From positions 1 to 64,000 of the forward strand of contig NZ_QOVG01000012.1 of the NCBI RefSeq assembly GCF_010119615.1: a DNA stretch of 64,000 nucleotides. The letters run 5' to 3'. Source of the stretch: Pseudoxanthomonas gei. Its GTDB lineage: Bacteria; Pseudomonadota; Gammaproteobacteria; Xanthomonadales; Xanthomonadaceae. The notes beneath the pieces were generated by a model, which worked only from the letters and a program-made list of their open reading frames with translations, did not search any database and was not told the DNA's origin. The translations under genes and the position numbers were made by a program. This document shows positions 1-8,487 of the stretch, in pieces; position 1 is the first letter of the stretch, and every line of letters starts with the position of its first letter.

Positions 1-184
1 GCCACGTGGCTTGCGTGGGCGGGCTGGGGCGTGGCGGAAGCGGGGGGTACAGCGGACATGCGTCGGGGAAGCCTGGGCAGCGGGGGCCACAGTTTAGCCG
101 ACCGCTCCGGCGGGCCGTGGCATGCCGTGGTCATCAGCCGCTGACTGCGGTTACTCTGCAATCGGTGACCAGGGGAAAGCCGCC

Positions 185-445
185 ATGCAAGTCGTGTACC
201 GCGCCAACAACCTGATCGAGGCACATCTGGCCAAGCATGCGCTGGAGGGCAGGGACATCCCGGTCTTCCTGTTCGGGGAGTCCTTGCTGGGTGGTGCAGG
301 CGAATTGCCCCTGTTCGGGATTCTGCGGGTCTGCGTGCCCGAGGGATACGAGGAACAGGCCGGGGCCTGTCTGCGCGAGATGGAAAGCGAACAGGCCGCG
401 GAGCGGAACGAGCTGGGAGACCTGGATGGCCTGCCCGCCGGCTGA
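185..445 (+). CDS. DUF2007-family small protein
   Basis: An 86-residue soluble protein. It opens with VVYRANNLIEAHLAKHALE, continues with a hydrophobic GELPLFGILRVCVP segment, and ends in an acidic tail. That layout fits the DUF2007 'putative signal transducing protein' family, whose biochemical role is not established. The ATG at 185 is preceded by AGGGGAAAG at a suitable distance, which favours it over an in-frame ATG at 122. The stop lies 13 bases before the ATG of the diguanylate cyclase, so the two are probably co-transcribed. No catalytic motif or membrane segment is visible. The family assignment is from pattern recognition; the function is unknown. Confidence 0.75.
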   Translation: MQVVYRANNLIEAHLAKHALEGRDIPVFLFGESLLGGAGELPLFGILRVCVPEGYEEQAGACLREMESEQAAERNELGDLDGLPAG

Positions 446-458
446 AGCCGCTGCGACC

Positions 459-2639
459 ATGGCGCGCCACCTGCTGGCGCGGTTGCTGCCCGCCATCGCC
501 GTGTGGCTGATGCTGGCCTGCAACGTCCATGAGGCGTTGCCAGGCAGCGTGTCCGCCACCCACGTGCCGGTGCGCATCGAGCTGCTGGATACCGATGCCC
601 GCAGCCACGTCAGTGTCGATGGCGGCGGCGTGGTGTTGCCAACGAATGGCCGGCCTGCCCGTTTCCTGCTGCATTTCACCCTGCCGGCTTCGCGGGACGA
701 GGATCCGTCCTGGCAGCTGCGCTTCAACCGCGTGGCGGTGGACGAGCTGCATCTGTCGAACGGGCAGTGGCGACCGGCAGCGCAGTCCTATTACCACCCG
801 CTGCCGCAGGACGGCCTGTTTCCCATGGCCTTCCTGCAGACCCTGCCCCGCGACTGGAGCGGCGAGACCACGGTGGAGGTGCAGGCGCGTTCCACCCAGC
901 TGGCGACCTTGCGTCCGCAGGTGGTGCGCACCCTGTACGGGCAGCAGCAGGACCAGCGTTCGCTGGCCCTTGCCGTCACCCTTTACGCCTGCATCCTGGT
1001 GCTGGCGCTGGTTGCGGTTTCGCTGCTGTTCGGCGCGCGCGAGCTGGCTTTCCTGAGCCTCCTGTCCTTCATGGCCACCTCGCTGCTGCTGATGCTGGCG
1101 ATGAACGGACACGCCTACACGCTGCCTTGGCTGCGCGGGCTGTCCTCGCTGGGCGGGCGCGGCATCAACATCGCCACCCTGCTGGTGTGCGCGACCGGGA
1201 TCGCCGTGGCCCGCGACTTCGCCGGCCGGCGCCCGGAAGATCCCTGGTTGCGATGGCTTCCTTCGACAGGCGCCCTGGCCATTGTGTCGGTGGCCGTGGC
1301 CTGCCTGTTCGGCTGGGTGCCAGGCCCCGAGGCCACCCAGCAGCTGGTCACCCTGTGCTGGATCGTGGCGTCCTCGCTATCGGCAGTGGCTTTTGTCAGC
1401 GCGACCTTGCGCAAGGCCTGGATGGGCTGGGCCCTGCTGGCCGCGGTCGCCATGCTCGGGGTGACCGGCACCCTGTTCGAACTGAGCGTGCGCGGCATGG
1501 GTACCGAGTTCTGGGGCCGTTTCGGATTCCAGATCGGACTGGTCTTCATAGGGCTGGTCCTGGTGTTGGCGCTGATCGGGCGCATCGCCGATTTCCGGGT
1601 CCGGCATGAGCGCGAACGCAGCGCGCGCCAGGCCAGTGAATCGCGCCTGCAGCAACAGGAAGCCTACGCCGAGCTGATCCACGACCTGCGCCAGCACCTG
1701 CCCGATGTGGCACCCAAGGACATGGAGTGGAACGCGGTGCAGATGGCGATGGCGCGGTTGTTGCCCCTGCTGAAACTCGAGTCGGTGGCGATCCTGCTCA
1801 ATCGTTCCGGTTACGACCCGATCCTGATTGCCGAACCGGTCGTGCATACATCGCGCATGGCCGCTTTGACGGCGGCCAACGCCGAAACCCTGCGCGCGAT
1901 CGCGCAGCGCCAGGTGGAGGTCGCTGCGCTGCCGTTGCAGCCGCCACCCTCGGCAGGCGCACCCAAAGTCAAACGCACGTATGCGGCGGTGCCGGTCGCG
2001 ACCAGTGGCGGCTTGGGAGTCGCCGTGCTGGAGCGCGAGGGCACCCAACCCTTCAGTGCCGAGGAACTGGCTCTTGCCACCCGGTTCGGACTGCTGGTGC
2101 AGGAGGTGAGCGCCGAGGCCCGCGCCAACCACAGCCTGCGCCGTGCCGCCGAACTGGACGTGCTGACCGGCATCCTCAATCGCAGCGCGATCGATGGCGT
2201 GCTGGTCCACCACTTCGCCGAAGCCGAGCGCACCGGACAACCCTTGTCGATCCTGTTCGTGGACATGGATCACTTCAAGTCGGTCAACGATACCTACGGC
2301 CACGCCTGCGGCGATCACTGCCTGCAGGAACTGGCGGCAGTACTGCAGGGCGTGCTGGGCCCCGGCGATGCATTGGGCCGCTATGGCGGCGAGGAGTTCA
2401 TGCTGGTGTTGCCCGGCCAGGGCCTCGAGACTGCGCGGCACGTCGCCGAGCGCCTGCGGGCCCAGGTCGAACTGGCCAGCGTGCTATGGCAGGGAAATCC
2501 GGTAGCGCTGACCGTCAGCGTTGGCGTCGCCGAACGCCGGCTGCATGAGCACGAACCTGCACAAGCCCTGGGCCGCGCCGACCGCGCCCTGTATGCGGCC
2601 AAGCACGGCGGACGCAACAAGGTGCTGCTGGGCGACTGA
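459..2639 (+). CDS. Membrane diguanylate cyclase (7TM-type sensor, GAF-like, GGDEF)
   Basis: A 726-residue membrane signalling enzyme predicted to make cyclic di-GMP from two GTP. An N-terminal signal or anchor (ending LMLAC) is followed by an exported domain of about 150 residues resembling 7TMR-DISMED2. Seven or so hydrophobic helices follow (about residues 165-375), then a short coiled coil, a GAF-like stretch (about 420-560) and a C-terminal GGDEF domain. The active-site loop reads RYGGEEF near residue 641, so catalysis looks intact. The usual inhibitory RxxD motif five residues upstream is replaced by GPGD, so product inhibition through that site is not expected. The start at 459 is chosen because it gives a clean export signal; the frame is open further upstream but overlaps the DUF2007 gene. 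The ligand sensed is unknown. Confidence 0.88.
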   Translation: MARHLLARLLPAIAVWLMLACNVHEALPGSVSATHVPVRIELLDTDARSHVSVDGGGVVLPTNGRPARFLLHFTLPASRDEDPSWQLRFNRVAVDELHLSNGQWRPAAQSYYHPLPQDGLFPMAFLQTLPRDWSGETTVEVQARSTQLATLRPQVVRTLYGQQQDQRSLALAVTLYACILVLALVAVSLLFGARELAFLSLLSFMATSLLLMLAMNGHAYTLPWLRGLSSLGGRGINIATLLVCATGIAVARDFAGRRPEDPWLRWLPSTGALAIVSVAVACLFGWVPGPEATQQLVTLCWIVASSLSAVAFVSATLRKAWMGWALLAAVAMLGVTGTLFELSVRGMGTEFWGRFGFQIGLVFIGLVLVLALIGRIADFRVRHERERSARQASESRLQQQEAYAELIHDLRQHLPDVAPKDMEWNAVQMAMARLLPLLKLESVAILLNRSGYDPILIAEPVVHTSRMAALTAANAETLRAIAQRQVEVAALPLQPPPSAGAPKVKRTYAAVPVATSGGLGVAVLEREGTQPFSAEELALATRFGLLVQEVSAEARANHSLRRAAELDVLTGILNRSAIDGVLVHHFAEAERTGQPLSILFVDMDHFKSVNDTYGHACGDHCLQELAAVLQGVLGPGDALGRYGGEEFMLVLPGQGLETARHVAERLRAQVELASVLWQGNPVALTVSVGVAERRLHEHEPAQALGRADRALYAAKHGGRNKVLLGD

Positions 2640-2645
2640 GGCCAT

Positions 2646-2663
2646 GGGCCTGTCTTCAGGCCC
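2646..2663. terminator. Hairpin between convergent genes
   Basis: A 7-bp perfect stem (GGGCCTG / CAGGCCC) with a TCTT loop lies just after the diguanylate cyclase stop and before the end of the oppositely oriented hypothetical gene. There is no clear U-tract on either strand, so termination is inferred from position. Confidence 0.4.
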
Positions 2664-2697
2664 TATGGTTCGGACCGGCGCGCCACCGCAGCCTGGC

Positions 2698-3333
2698 TCA
2701 GAGGCGGGTGATCGAACAGACGTAAACCACTTCGCAGGCACCGCCGCCACTGTCGGTGCGGCTGGTCGAACTGCGCCACCGCCATCCATCGGTTGCCCTT
2801 GCTTCCACCAGCCAGCCATCGATGCGCAGGTGGTCGTCCCTGGCCGTGGCCGCCAGCAGTCCGGCCACGCCAGGGTTGGCCGGGATCATGTGCATGTTGG
2901 CGCTGCTGCTGGCGATTTCCTGCGCGGGCAACGGCGGCTGGTCCCACTGGTAGTGGTACCAGCGCGAGGACTGGCTGATGCGCAGTTGCGACAACACCGC
3001 ATCCTCGCGCATGCGCTGCCAGCCCAGCGCCAGGTCGGTCGGCGACAGCGCGGCTTCGCGGCCCAGGCGGTAGTCCTCGCGCGACAGCACCCGCGCCTCG
3101 ATGCTGAAACCGGCCAGCGGCTGCAGCGTGGTGTCTCCCAGCACGAACGGCTGCAGTGAAGCGGGCACCTCGGTCTGCAGGGGCGGAGCGTCGCTCGCCA
3201 CCCGGGGCGGCAACGGACACGCGGCCAACATCGCGCCGGCGGCGGCCGGCGCGGGCGAATCACGCAATGAGGAAAAAGCCCAGGCCGACGCCGCCAGGCC
3301 GGCGCAGGCCAGCAGTGCGGTGCTCAGCTTCAC
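2698..3333 (-). CDS. Exported hypothetical protein
   Basis: A 211-residue protein of unknown function. An N-terminal signal-like segment ([20 protein letters not shown]) is followed by a proline/alanine-rich stretch and a periplasm-sized domain with no recognised motif. It contains several cysteines, including a C-terminal ACEVVYVCS pair that could form a disulfide. The start codon is GTG and overlaps the transaldolase stop in a GTGA arrangement, which argues for translational coupling with tal. It may be a conserved Xanthomonadaceae hypothetical. No function is proposed. Confidence 0.7.
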   Translation of the reverse strand: MKLSTALLACAGLAASAWAFSSLRDSPAPAAAGAMLAACPLPPRVASDAPPLQTEVPASLQPFVLGDTTLQPLAGFSIEARVLSREDYRLGREAALSPTDLALGWQRMREDAVLSQLRISQSSRWYHYQWDQPPLPAQEIASSSANMHMIPANPGVAGLLAATARDDHLRIDGWLVEARATDGWRWRSSTSRTDSGGGACEVVYVCSITRL

Positions 3334-4310
3334 GCGGCGGCGGAAAGGCGTCCGGCCAGGGTCTGGCGCAATGCGGCCAGGTCGCCGGCGAACGCGTCGA
3401 CGCCCTCGCGCAGCTTGTCGGTGGCCATGGCATCGGCCGCCATGTCACGGGCGAAGCGCGGCGCGTCGATCGGCGCATGGGTCGCGGCTTCGGCGCTGAC
3501 GGGGAAAAGCCGGCGCGGCAGCTCGCCGGTTTCAGATTCCAGCTTCTCCAGCAGGTCCGGCGAGATGGTCAGGCGGTCGCAACCGGCCAGCGCCTCGATC
3601 TGCGCGGTGGAGCGGAACGACGCGCCCATCACCACGGTCGACGAGCCCCGGCGCTTGAATTCCTCGTACACGCCACGCACGAACACCACGCCCGGGTCGG
3701 CATCGATACTGGACGGCACCTCGCCACGCGCCACATGCCAGTCGAGGATGCGGCCCACGAACGGGGAGATCAGGAAGGCCCCGGCTTCCGAACAGGCCAG
3801 CGCCTGGGTGCGGTTGAAGATCAGGGTCAGGTTGCAGTCGATGCCGTCGCGCTGCAGCTGGCGCGCTGCCTCCACGCCTTCCCAGGTGGAGGCGATCTTG
3901 ATCAGCACGCGCTCGCGGCCGATGCCCAGGGCGGCGTACATGTCGATGAATTTGTGCGCCTTGCGCACCGTCGCCGCGGTGTCGAAGGCCAGGTCGGCAT
4001 CGACTTCGGTCGATACCCGGCCCGGCACCAGCCCGGCCAGCGCGGCGCCCACGGCAATGGTCAGCCTGTCCACCACTTCCTCCACCCGCGCGGCCGGGTC
4101 GCCGGCCTGGCTGCGTGCCCACGCCAGCTCCCTTTCGATGGCCTCCGCATACACCGGCAGGTCGAGCGCCTTGCGCACCAGGGTCGGGTTGGTCGTGCAA
4201 TCGACCGGACGCAGGCGCTTGACCGCATCAAAGTCGCCGGTATCGGCGACCACCACCGACATGTCGCGGAGTTGCTGGAGTCTGGAAGCGCTTGCGGGCA
4301 TTGCAGTCAT
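3330..4310 (-). CDS. tal: Transaldolase
   Basis: A 326-residue cytoplasmic enzyme of the non-oxidative pentose phosphate pathway. It transfers a dihydroxyacetone unit between sedoheptulose 7-phosphate and glyceraldehyde 3-phosphate. The Schiff-base lysine is K138 in [11 protein letters not shown]. Other family signatures are [13 protein letters not shown] near residue 36 and [14 protein letters not shown]. The length matches the classic TalB-type enzyme (about 317 residues). The gene is followed by, and overlaps by 4 bases, the exported hypothetical gene. An internal ATG three codons in is an alternative start. Confidence 0.95.
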   Translation of the reverse strand: MTAMPASASRLQQLRDMSVVVADTGDFDAVKRLRPVDCTTNPTLVRKALDLPVYAEAIERELAWARSQAGDPAARVEEVVDRLTIAVGAALAGLVPGRVSTEVDADLAFDTAATVRKAHKFIDMYAALGIGRERVLIKIASTWEGVEAARQLQRDGIDCNLTLIFNRTQALACSEAGAFLISPFVGRILDWHVARGEVPSSIDADPGVVFVRGVYEEFKRRGSSTVVMGASFRSTAQIEALAGCDRLTISPDLLEKLESETGELPRRLFPVSAEAATHAPIDAPRFARDMAADAMATDKLREGVDAFAGDLAALRQTLAGRLSAAA

Positions 4311-4379
4311 GGGGTTTCCGTAGTCAGGTCGTGGTGGATTGCAGGAGGTGGCCGGCGCCGCTGTGCAGGGCTTCGGCAG

Positions 4380-4826
4380 TCAACGGTTGAAATCGGAGTT
4401 GGCTTCGGGCTGGTAGTGGACGGCGGTAACCCGCAGCCGCAACTTGCGGCCATCCGGTGCCGACCAGTCGATGATCTGTCCGGGGGAAAGCCCCAGCAGG
4501 GCGCTGCCGACGGGTGCCAGGATCGAGATGCGTCCGGTGTCGACACTTGCTTCGTTCGGATACACCAGGGTCAGTGTGTGGCGCTCGCCGCTGAGCTCTT
4601 CTTCGAACTCGACGCGGGAGTTCATGGTGACCACCGTGCCGGGCATCTGCTCGGGCGCCAGTACCTGCGCGCGGCTGAGTTCCTGCATCAGGGCGATGGC
4701 TGCGGGGTGGCGGCGCAAGGCCGGTGAATCCAGCAGGCTTTCGAGGCGATTGAAATCGCGGCTTGAAACGATGATGGGCGGGGCAAGGCTCGACGGCGGC
4801 AGGCCGCTGGTGGAGTTGGCAGTCAC
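4380..4826 (-). CDS. rnk: Nucleoside diphosphate kinase regulator (Rnk/GreA-like)
   Basis: A 148-residue protein of the Rnk family, which carries a GreA/GreB C-terminal fold and can bind RNA polymerase. Recognisable parts are IIVSSRDFNRLESLLDS near the N terminus, the VTMNSRVEFEEELSGE strand, and the C-terminal SILAPVGSALLGLSPGQ segment typical of GreA/Rnk. I chose the GTG at 4826: it has an AGGA Shine-Dalgarno about 7 bases upstream and yields a length close to E. coli Rnk (136). An ATG 30 codons earlier would add a low-complexity leader that runs into the oxyR terminator. It lies downstream of oxyR on the same strand, separated by that terminator. Confidence 0.85.
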   Translation of the reverse strand: MTANSTSGLPPSSLAPPIIVSSRDFNRLESLLDSPALRRHPAAIALMQELSRAQVLAPEQMPGTVVTMNSRVEFEEELSGERHTLTLVYPNEASVDTGRISILAPVGSALLGLSPGQIIDWSAPDGRKLRLRVTAVHYQPEANSDFNR

Positions 4827-4867
4827 GGGAATGTCCTGTAATGGAAGTGGTGGGGCCGGAAAGGAAA

Positions 4868-4895
4868 ACGGACGCCGCGTTGCCGTGGCGTCCGT
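4868..4895 (-). terminator. Rho-independent terminator after oxyR
   Basis: On the minus strand a 9-bp perfect stem (ACGGACGCC / GGCGTCCGT) with a 10-base loop is followed by a T-rich run (TTTTCCTT). It sits 46 bases after the oxyR stop and before rnk, so most oxyR transcripts should end here. Confidence 0.8.
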
Positions 4896-4940
4896 CGATT
4901 CAGTTTGCAGGGCCAACCCTAGCCCGGAAGCGGCATGGGT

Positions 4941-5903
4941 TCAAGCCTGCAGGGGCAACGGCCTGTCCCCTTTCCGGAGCCGGGACTCGACCTGGGCCGG
5001 GTTCGGCTGGAAAAGCGCCGCCGGCAGCTCGGAGAAAACCCGTGAAAATTCGAGCAGGAAGTCGGCCATGGCCGAACTGCGGCGCCATAACATCGCAATC
5101 TGGCGGCTGGGATGGGAATCGCTGAAGCCAAGCAGATGTATGTTCTGGGAGCGTGCCACCGGGGGTTTCACCGCCAGCATCGGCAACAGGGTCATGCCGA
5201 CATTGGCCGCCACCATCTGCCGCAGTGTCTCCAGGCTGGTGGCGCGGAATTCGGACTTTTCGTTCGCACCCGACAGCCGGCACACCTCCAGGGCCTGTTC
5301 GCGCAGGCAGTGGCCGTCTTCCAGCAGCAGCAGTTTCTGGTCGGACAATTCGCCCAGGCTCAGCGAATCGCGTTGCGCCAGCGGATGGTTTTCCGGAACC
5401 GCCAGCAGGAACGGCTCCTCGAACAGGAACTGGCTGTGCAACTGGTCGTCATGCACGGGCAGCGCAAGCAGCACGGCGTCCAGCTTGCCCTCGTGCAGCC
5501 GCGACAGCAGGACGTCGCTCTTTTCCTCCACCAGCAGGAGTTCCAGGTTGGGAAAGCGTTCGCGTATGCGCGGGATCACGTGCGGCAGCAGGTAGGGGCC
5601 CAGGGTCGGAAAAATACCCAGCCTGACCGTGCCTGCTTCCGGATCCTGGCTGCGTCGCGCGCCTTCCTTCATCTGCTCGACTTCGGACACGATGCGTCGC
5701 GCGCGTTCGGCGGCATCGCGACCGGCGGGGGTCAGCATGACCTTGCGCGGCGCGCGCTCGACCAGCGAAACCCCCAGCTCTTCCTCCAGCTTCCTGATCT
5801 GCGTGGACAGGGTCGGCTGGCTGACGAAGCATGCCGCTGCCGCACGGCCGAAATGCCTGTGGTCGGCCAGTGCGAGCAGGTACTTGAGGTCGCGCAGGTT
5901 CAT
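4941..5903 (-). CDS. oxyR: Peroxide-sensing LysR regulator OxyR
   Basis: A 320-residue LysR-type transcriptional regulator that senses hydrogen and organic peroxides. The N-terminal winged HTH (MNLRDLKYLLALADHRHFGR, then VSQPTLSTQIRKLEEELG) is followed by the substrate-binding-like domain. The redox pair is present at C199 (EDGHCLREQ) and C208 (LEVCRLSG), the same numbering as E. coli OxyR, so the disulfide switch should work. The gene lies downstream of ahpF on the same strand, as in Xanthomonas, but a strong terminator separates them. No good Shine-Dalgarno precedes the ATG at 5903, so initiation may be weak or the transcript nearly leaderless. Confidence 0.95.
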   Translation of the reverse strand: MNLRDLKYLLALADHRHFGRAAAACFVSQPTLSTQIRKLEEELGVSLVERAPRKVMLTPAGRDAAERARRIVSEVEQMKEGARRSQDPEAGTVRLGIFPTLGPYLLPHVIPRIRERFPNLELLLVEEKSDVLLSRLHEGKLDAVLLALPVHDDQLHSQFLFEEPFLLAVPENHPLAQRDSLSLGELSDQKLLLLEDGHCLREQALEVCRLSGANEKSEFRATSLETLRQMVAANVGMTLLPMLAVKPPVARSQNIHLLGFSDSHPSRQIAMLWRRSSAMADFLLEFSRVFSELPAALFQPNPAQVESRLRKGDRPLPLQA

Positions 5904-5934
5904 GGCCGGAGGATACTTCCAAATGCAACACGGG

Positions 5935-5964
5935 AAAAAAAAGCCCACTGGATGCCAGTGGGCT
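5935..5964 (-). terminator. Strong intrinsic terminator after ahpF
   Basis: On the minus strand a perfect 10-bp stem (AGCCCACTGG / CCAGTGGGCT) with a 3-base loop is followed by eight Ts. It starts about 20 bases after the ahpF stop and ends about 30 bases before the oxyR ATG. It should strongly reduce read-through from ahpF into oxyR. Confidence 0.92.
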
Positions 5965-5984
5965 GGACCGCAAATCAAATGTCC

Positions 5985-7583
5985 TTACGCGGCCTCGGCT
6001 TCGGTTTCCTCAAGCTCGGCATCCGCGGCGGGAGCCGAGCTGCGGATCAGGTGGTCGAAGGCGCTGAGCGCCGCCTTGGAACCTTCGCCCATGGCGATGA
6101 TGATCTGCTTGTACGGAACCGTGGTGACGTCTCCGGCCGCGAACACGCCGGGCAGGGAGGTCTGGCCGCGCTCGTCGACGATGATCTCGCCACGCGGCGA
6201 CAGCGCCACCGTGCCTTTCAGCCATTCGGTATTGGGCAGCAGCCCGATCTGCACGAAGATGCCTTCAAGCGCCAGCGTGTGCCTGTCGTTGCTGCCGCGG
6301 TCCTCGTAGACCAGGCCGTTGACCTTGTTCCCGTCGCCAGTGACTTCGGTGGTCATGGCCGAAGTGATGACGGTGACGTTGGCCAGGCTGTGCAGCTTGC
6401 GCTGCAGCACCGCGTCGGCGCGCAGCTGGTGGTCGAACTCGATCAGGGTCACGTGGCTGACGATGCCGGCCAGGTCGATGGCCGCTTCCACGCCCGAATT
6501 GCCGCCACCGATCACCGCCACGCGCTTGCCCTTGAACAGCGGGCCATCGCAGTGCGGGCAGTAAGCCACGCCCTTGTTGCGGTATTGATCCTCGCCGGGC
6601 ACGTTCATCTGCCGCCAGCGCGCGCCGGTGGACAGGATCACCGTCCTGCTTTTCAGCGAAGCGCCATTGGCCAGCTCGATCTGGATCATGCCGTCGGCGG
6701 CGCTCAGCTTCTCGGCGCGCTGCAGGTTCATGACATCGACCTCGTACTGGCGCACGTGCTGTTCCAGCTGCGCGACCAGCCTCGGGCCTTCGGTCTCGGA
6801 CACCGAAATGAAATTCTCGATCGCCATGGTGTCCAGCACCTGGCCCCCGAAACGTTCGGCGACGACGCCGGTGCGGATACCCTTGCGCGCTGCATAGATC
6901 GCGGCCGACGCGCCGGCCGGGCCGCCGCCCACGATCAGCACTTCGTAGGGGGCCTTCCCTGCCAGCTTCTTCGCATCACGCTGGGCCGCGCCGGTATCGA
7001 GCTTGGCGACGATCTCCTCCACGCCCATGCGGCCCTGGCCGAACACTTCGCCGTTGAGGTAGATGGTGGGCACCGACATCACCTGGCGGGCTTCGACTTC
7101 TTCCGGGAACAGCGCGCCATCAATCGCCACGTGCTGGACGCGGGGATTAAGCACCGCCATCAGGTTCAGGGCCTGGACCACGTCCGGGCAGTTCTGGCAG
7201 CTGAGCGAGAAATAGGTTTCGAAGCGGTAGTCGCCGTCCAGCTCCCTGATCTGTTCGATCACATCCTGGGCGGTCTTGGACGGGTGCCCACCAACCTGCA
7301 GCAGCGCCAGCACCAGTGAGGTGAATTCATGGCCCATCGGCAGGCCGGCGAAGCGCAGGCTGATGTCCTGGCCCGGGCTGGTCAGCGCAAACGACGGCGT
7401 ATGCGCGTCGGCATCGCGGCCCTGCACCAGGCTGATCTTGTCGGAGAGCAGCACCAGTTCGCCCAGCAGCTCTTCCATTTCGCGCGACTTGGCGCTGTCG
7501 TCCAGCGAGGCCACGATTTCGATCGGGCGCACGACCTTTTCCAGGTAGGCCTTCAGCTGGGTCTTGAGGGTTTCATCGAGCAT
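5985..7583 (-). CDS. ahpF: Alkyl hydroperoxide reductase flavoprotein subunit AhpF
   Basis: A 532-residue FAD-dependent NADH:AhpC disulfide reductase. The N-terminal double-thioredoxin-fold domain carries the CQNC redox pair at C129/C132, the same positions as in enteric AhpF. The thioredoxin-reductase-like part starts with the FAD-binding [14 protein letters not shown] near residue 215. It has the second redox centre CPHC at about 342-345 and an NAD-binding [10 protein letters not shown]. It recycles oxidised AhpC. The ATG at 7583 is chosen over one six codons upstream because it matches the family N terminus ([14 protein letters not shown]). A 202-base gap to ahpC holds a terminator and a long inverted repeat, so ahpF probably has its own promoter or a processed transcript. 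Confidence 0.96.
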   Translation of the reverse strand: MLDETLKTQLKAYLEKVVRPIEIVASLDDSAKSREMEELLGELVLLSDKISLVQGRDADAHTPSFALTSPGQDISLRFAGLPMGHEFTSLVLALLQVGGHPSKTAQDVIEQIRELDGDYRFETYFSLSCQNCPDVVQALNLMAVLNPRVQHVAIDGALFPEEVEARQVMSVPTIYLNGEVFGQGRMGVEEIVAKLDTGAAQRDAKKLAGKAPYEVLIVGGGPAGASAAIYAARKGIRTGVVAERFGGQVLDTMAIENFISVSETEGPRLVAQLEQHVRQYEVDVMNLQRAEKLSAADGMIQIELANGASLKSRTVILSTGARWRQMNVPGEDQYRNKGVAYCPHCDGPLFKGKRVAVIGGGNSGVEAAIDLAGIVSHVTLIEFDHQLRADAVLQRKLHSLANVTVITSAMTTEVTGDGNKVNGLVYEDRGSNDRHTLALEGIFVQIGLLPNTEWLKGTVALSPRGEIIVDERGQTSLPGVFAAGDVTTVPYKQIIIAMGEGSKAALSAFDHLIRSSAPAADAELEETEAEAA

Positions 7584-7621
7584 GGCTTTGACTCCGGGCA
7601 AGGCGGAAGAAGGGTAAAGAG

Positions 7622-7710
7622 GCTTGCAGAAGCGGCCTGGAACCAGGAATGCGCTGGGGGGAGGGGAGCCGGCGCGGTTTTTCCGTTGGGACCAGGCCGC
7701 TATTGCAAGC
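7622..7710. repeat. Long interrupted inverted repeat in the ahpC-ahpF gap
   Basis: Two 19-base arms (7622-7640 and 7692-7710) are complementary at 17 of 19 positions. Each contains GCTTGCA plus AGCGGCCTGG or its complement, and 51 bases separate them. In the ahpF leader RNA the structure would end about 38 bases before the start codon. No family of repeats was recognised, and the other intergenic hairpins in the window do not share the sequence. Confidence 0.7.
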
Positions 7711-7741
7711 GTCCATGGGGAAAAAGTGGAGACTCAATGGA

Positions 7742-7766
7742 AGTCCGGGCGGCTGGCGCCCGGACT
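7742..7766 (-). terminator. Hairpin after ahpC
   Basis: A perfect 10-bp stem (AGTCCGGGCG / CGCCCGGACT) with a 5-base loop lies about 20 bases after the ahpC stop. Only a short T-poor stretch follows, so termination may be partial or the hairpin may protect the ahpC mRNA 3' end. Confidence 0.6.
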
Positions 7767-7785
7767 CCAGTGCAATGCAGCGGTC

Positions 7786-8349
7786 TTAGATCTTGCCGAC
7801 CAGGTCCAGCGACGGAGCCAGGGTCTTTTCGCCTTCCTTCCACTTCGCCGGGCAGACTTCACCCGGGTGGCTGGCGACGTAGCGGGCGGCCTTGAGCTTG
7901 CGCAGGGTCTCGCTGATGTCGCGGGCAATGGCGTTGTCGTGGATTTCGGCCGTCTTGATCACGCCCTCGGGATTGATGATGAAAGTGCCGCGCAGGGCCA
8001 GGCCTTCCTCTTCGATATGCACGCCGAACGCCTTGGTCAGCTGGTGGGTCGGGTCACCGACCAGCGGGAACTGGGCCTTGCCGACCGCCGGGGAGGTCTC
8101 GTGCCAGACCTTGTGCGAGAAGTGGGTGTCGGTGGTGACGATGTAGACCTCGGCGCCGGCCTTCTGGAACTCGGCGTAGTTGGTGGCGGCGTCTTCGACT
8201 TCGGTGGGGCAGTTGAAGGTGAAGGCGGCCGGCATGAAGATGATCACCGACCAGTTGCCCTTGAGGTCTGCGTCGGAAACGGTGATGAACTTGCCGTTGT
8301 GGAAGGCGTTGGCGGTGAAGGGCTGTACGTGGGTGTTGATCAGGGACAT
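7786..8349 (-). CDS. ahpC: Alkyl hydroperoxide reductase peroxiredoxin subunit AhpC
   Basis: A 187-residue 2-Cys peroxiredoxin that reduces hydrogen peroxide and organic hydroperoxides and is recharged by AhpF. The peroxidatic cysteine is C47 in FTFNCPTE and the resolving cysteine is C166 in GEVCPAKW. The C-terminal half ends with the typical APSLDLVGKI. The residue before C47 is N rather than the usual V. A good Shine-Dalgarno (AAGGA) precedes the ATG by 6 bases. The upstream region contains an OxyR-type site. A hairpin follows the gene, fitting a mostly monocistronic transcript. Confidence 0.97.
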   Translation of the reverse strand: MSLINTHVQPFTANAFHNGKFITVSDADLKGNWSVIIFMPAAFTFNCPTEVEDAATNYAEFQKAGAEVYIVTTDTHFSHKVWHETSPAVGKAQFPLVGDPTHQLTKAFGVHIEEEGLALRGTFIINPEGVIKTAEIHDNAIARDISETLRKLKAARYVASHPGEVCPAKWKEGEKTLAPSLDLVGKI

Positions 8350-8415
8350 GGAGATCCTTAGGTTGGGTTATTGATGCGACGCAGCAATGTTAAAGCTGGC
8401 CGATTGATATAGCTA

Positions 8416-8452
8416 ATCGATTGATGGCATTGCAATGATAGCTTATGACTAT
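8416..8452. promoter_or_regulatory. Putative OxyR binding site upstream of ahpC
   Basis: The known OxyR tetramer pattern is ATAG-N7-CTAT-N7-ATAG-N7-CTAT. Here the ahpC-distal half-site is perfect: ATAG at 8438-8441, seven bases, CTAT at 8449-8452. The proximal half has ATCG at 8416-8419 and GCAT at 8427-8430 with exactly the expected 7-base spacings. It lies about 67-103 bases upstream of the ahpC start, a plausible activator position. The spacing and the intact half-site support it; binding is inferred. Confidence 0.7.
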
Positions 8453-8487
8453 CATATGGGTGGATCGACCCCTTTCCCGGTGCGCGG

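Noticed and set aside
1-184. Possible gene at the left edge
   Set aside because: The open frames are short, have no ribosome binding site of note and no motif; the region may be an intergenic promoter.
237-458. Upstream extension of the diguanylate cyclase
   Set aside because: It would overlap most of the DUF2007 gene and lacks a good start; the ATG at 459 gives a normal signal-like N terminus.
3156-4727. Plus-strand open frame of over 500 codons opposite tal and rnk
   Set aside because: It has no recognisable domain and lies opposite clear genes with normal motifs.
5112-7319. Plus-strand open frame of over 700 codons opposite oxyR/ahpF
   Set aside because: It mirrors well-supported minus-strand genes; the reading is an antisense artefact of high GC and lacks a recognisable domain or ribosome binding site.
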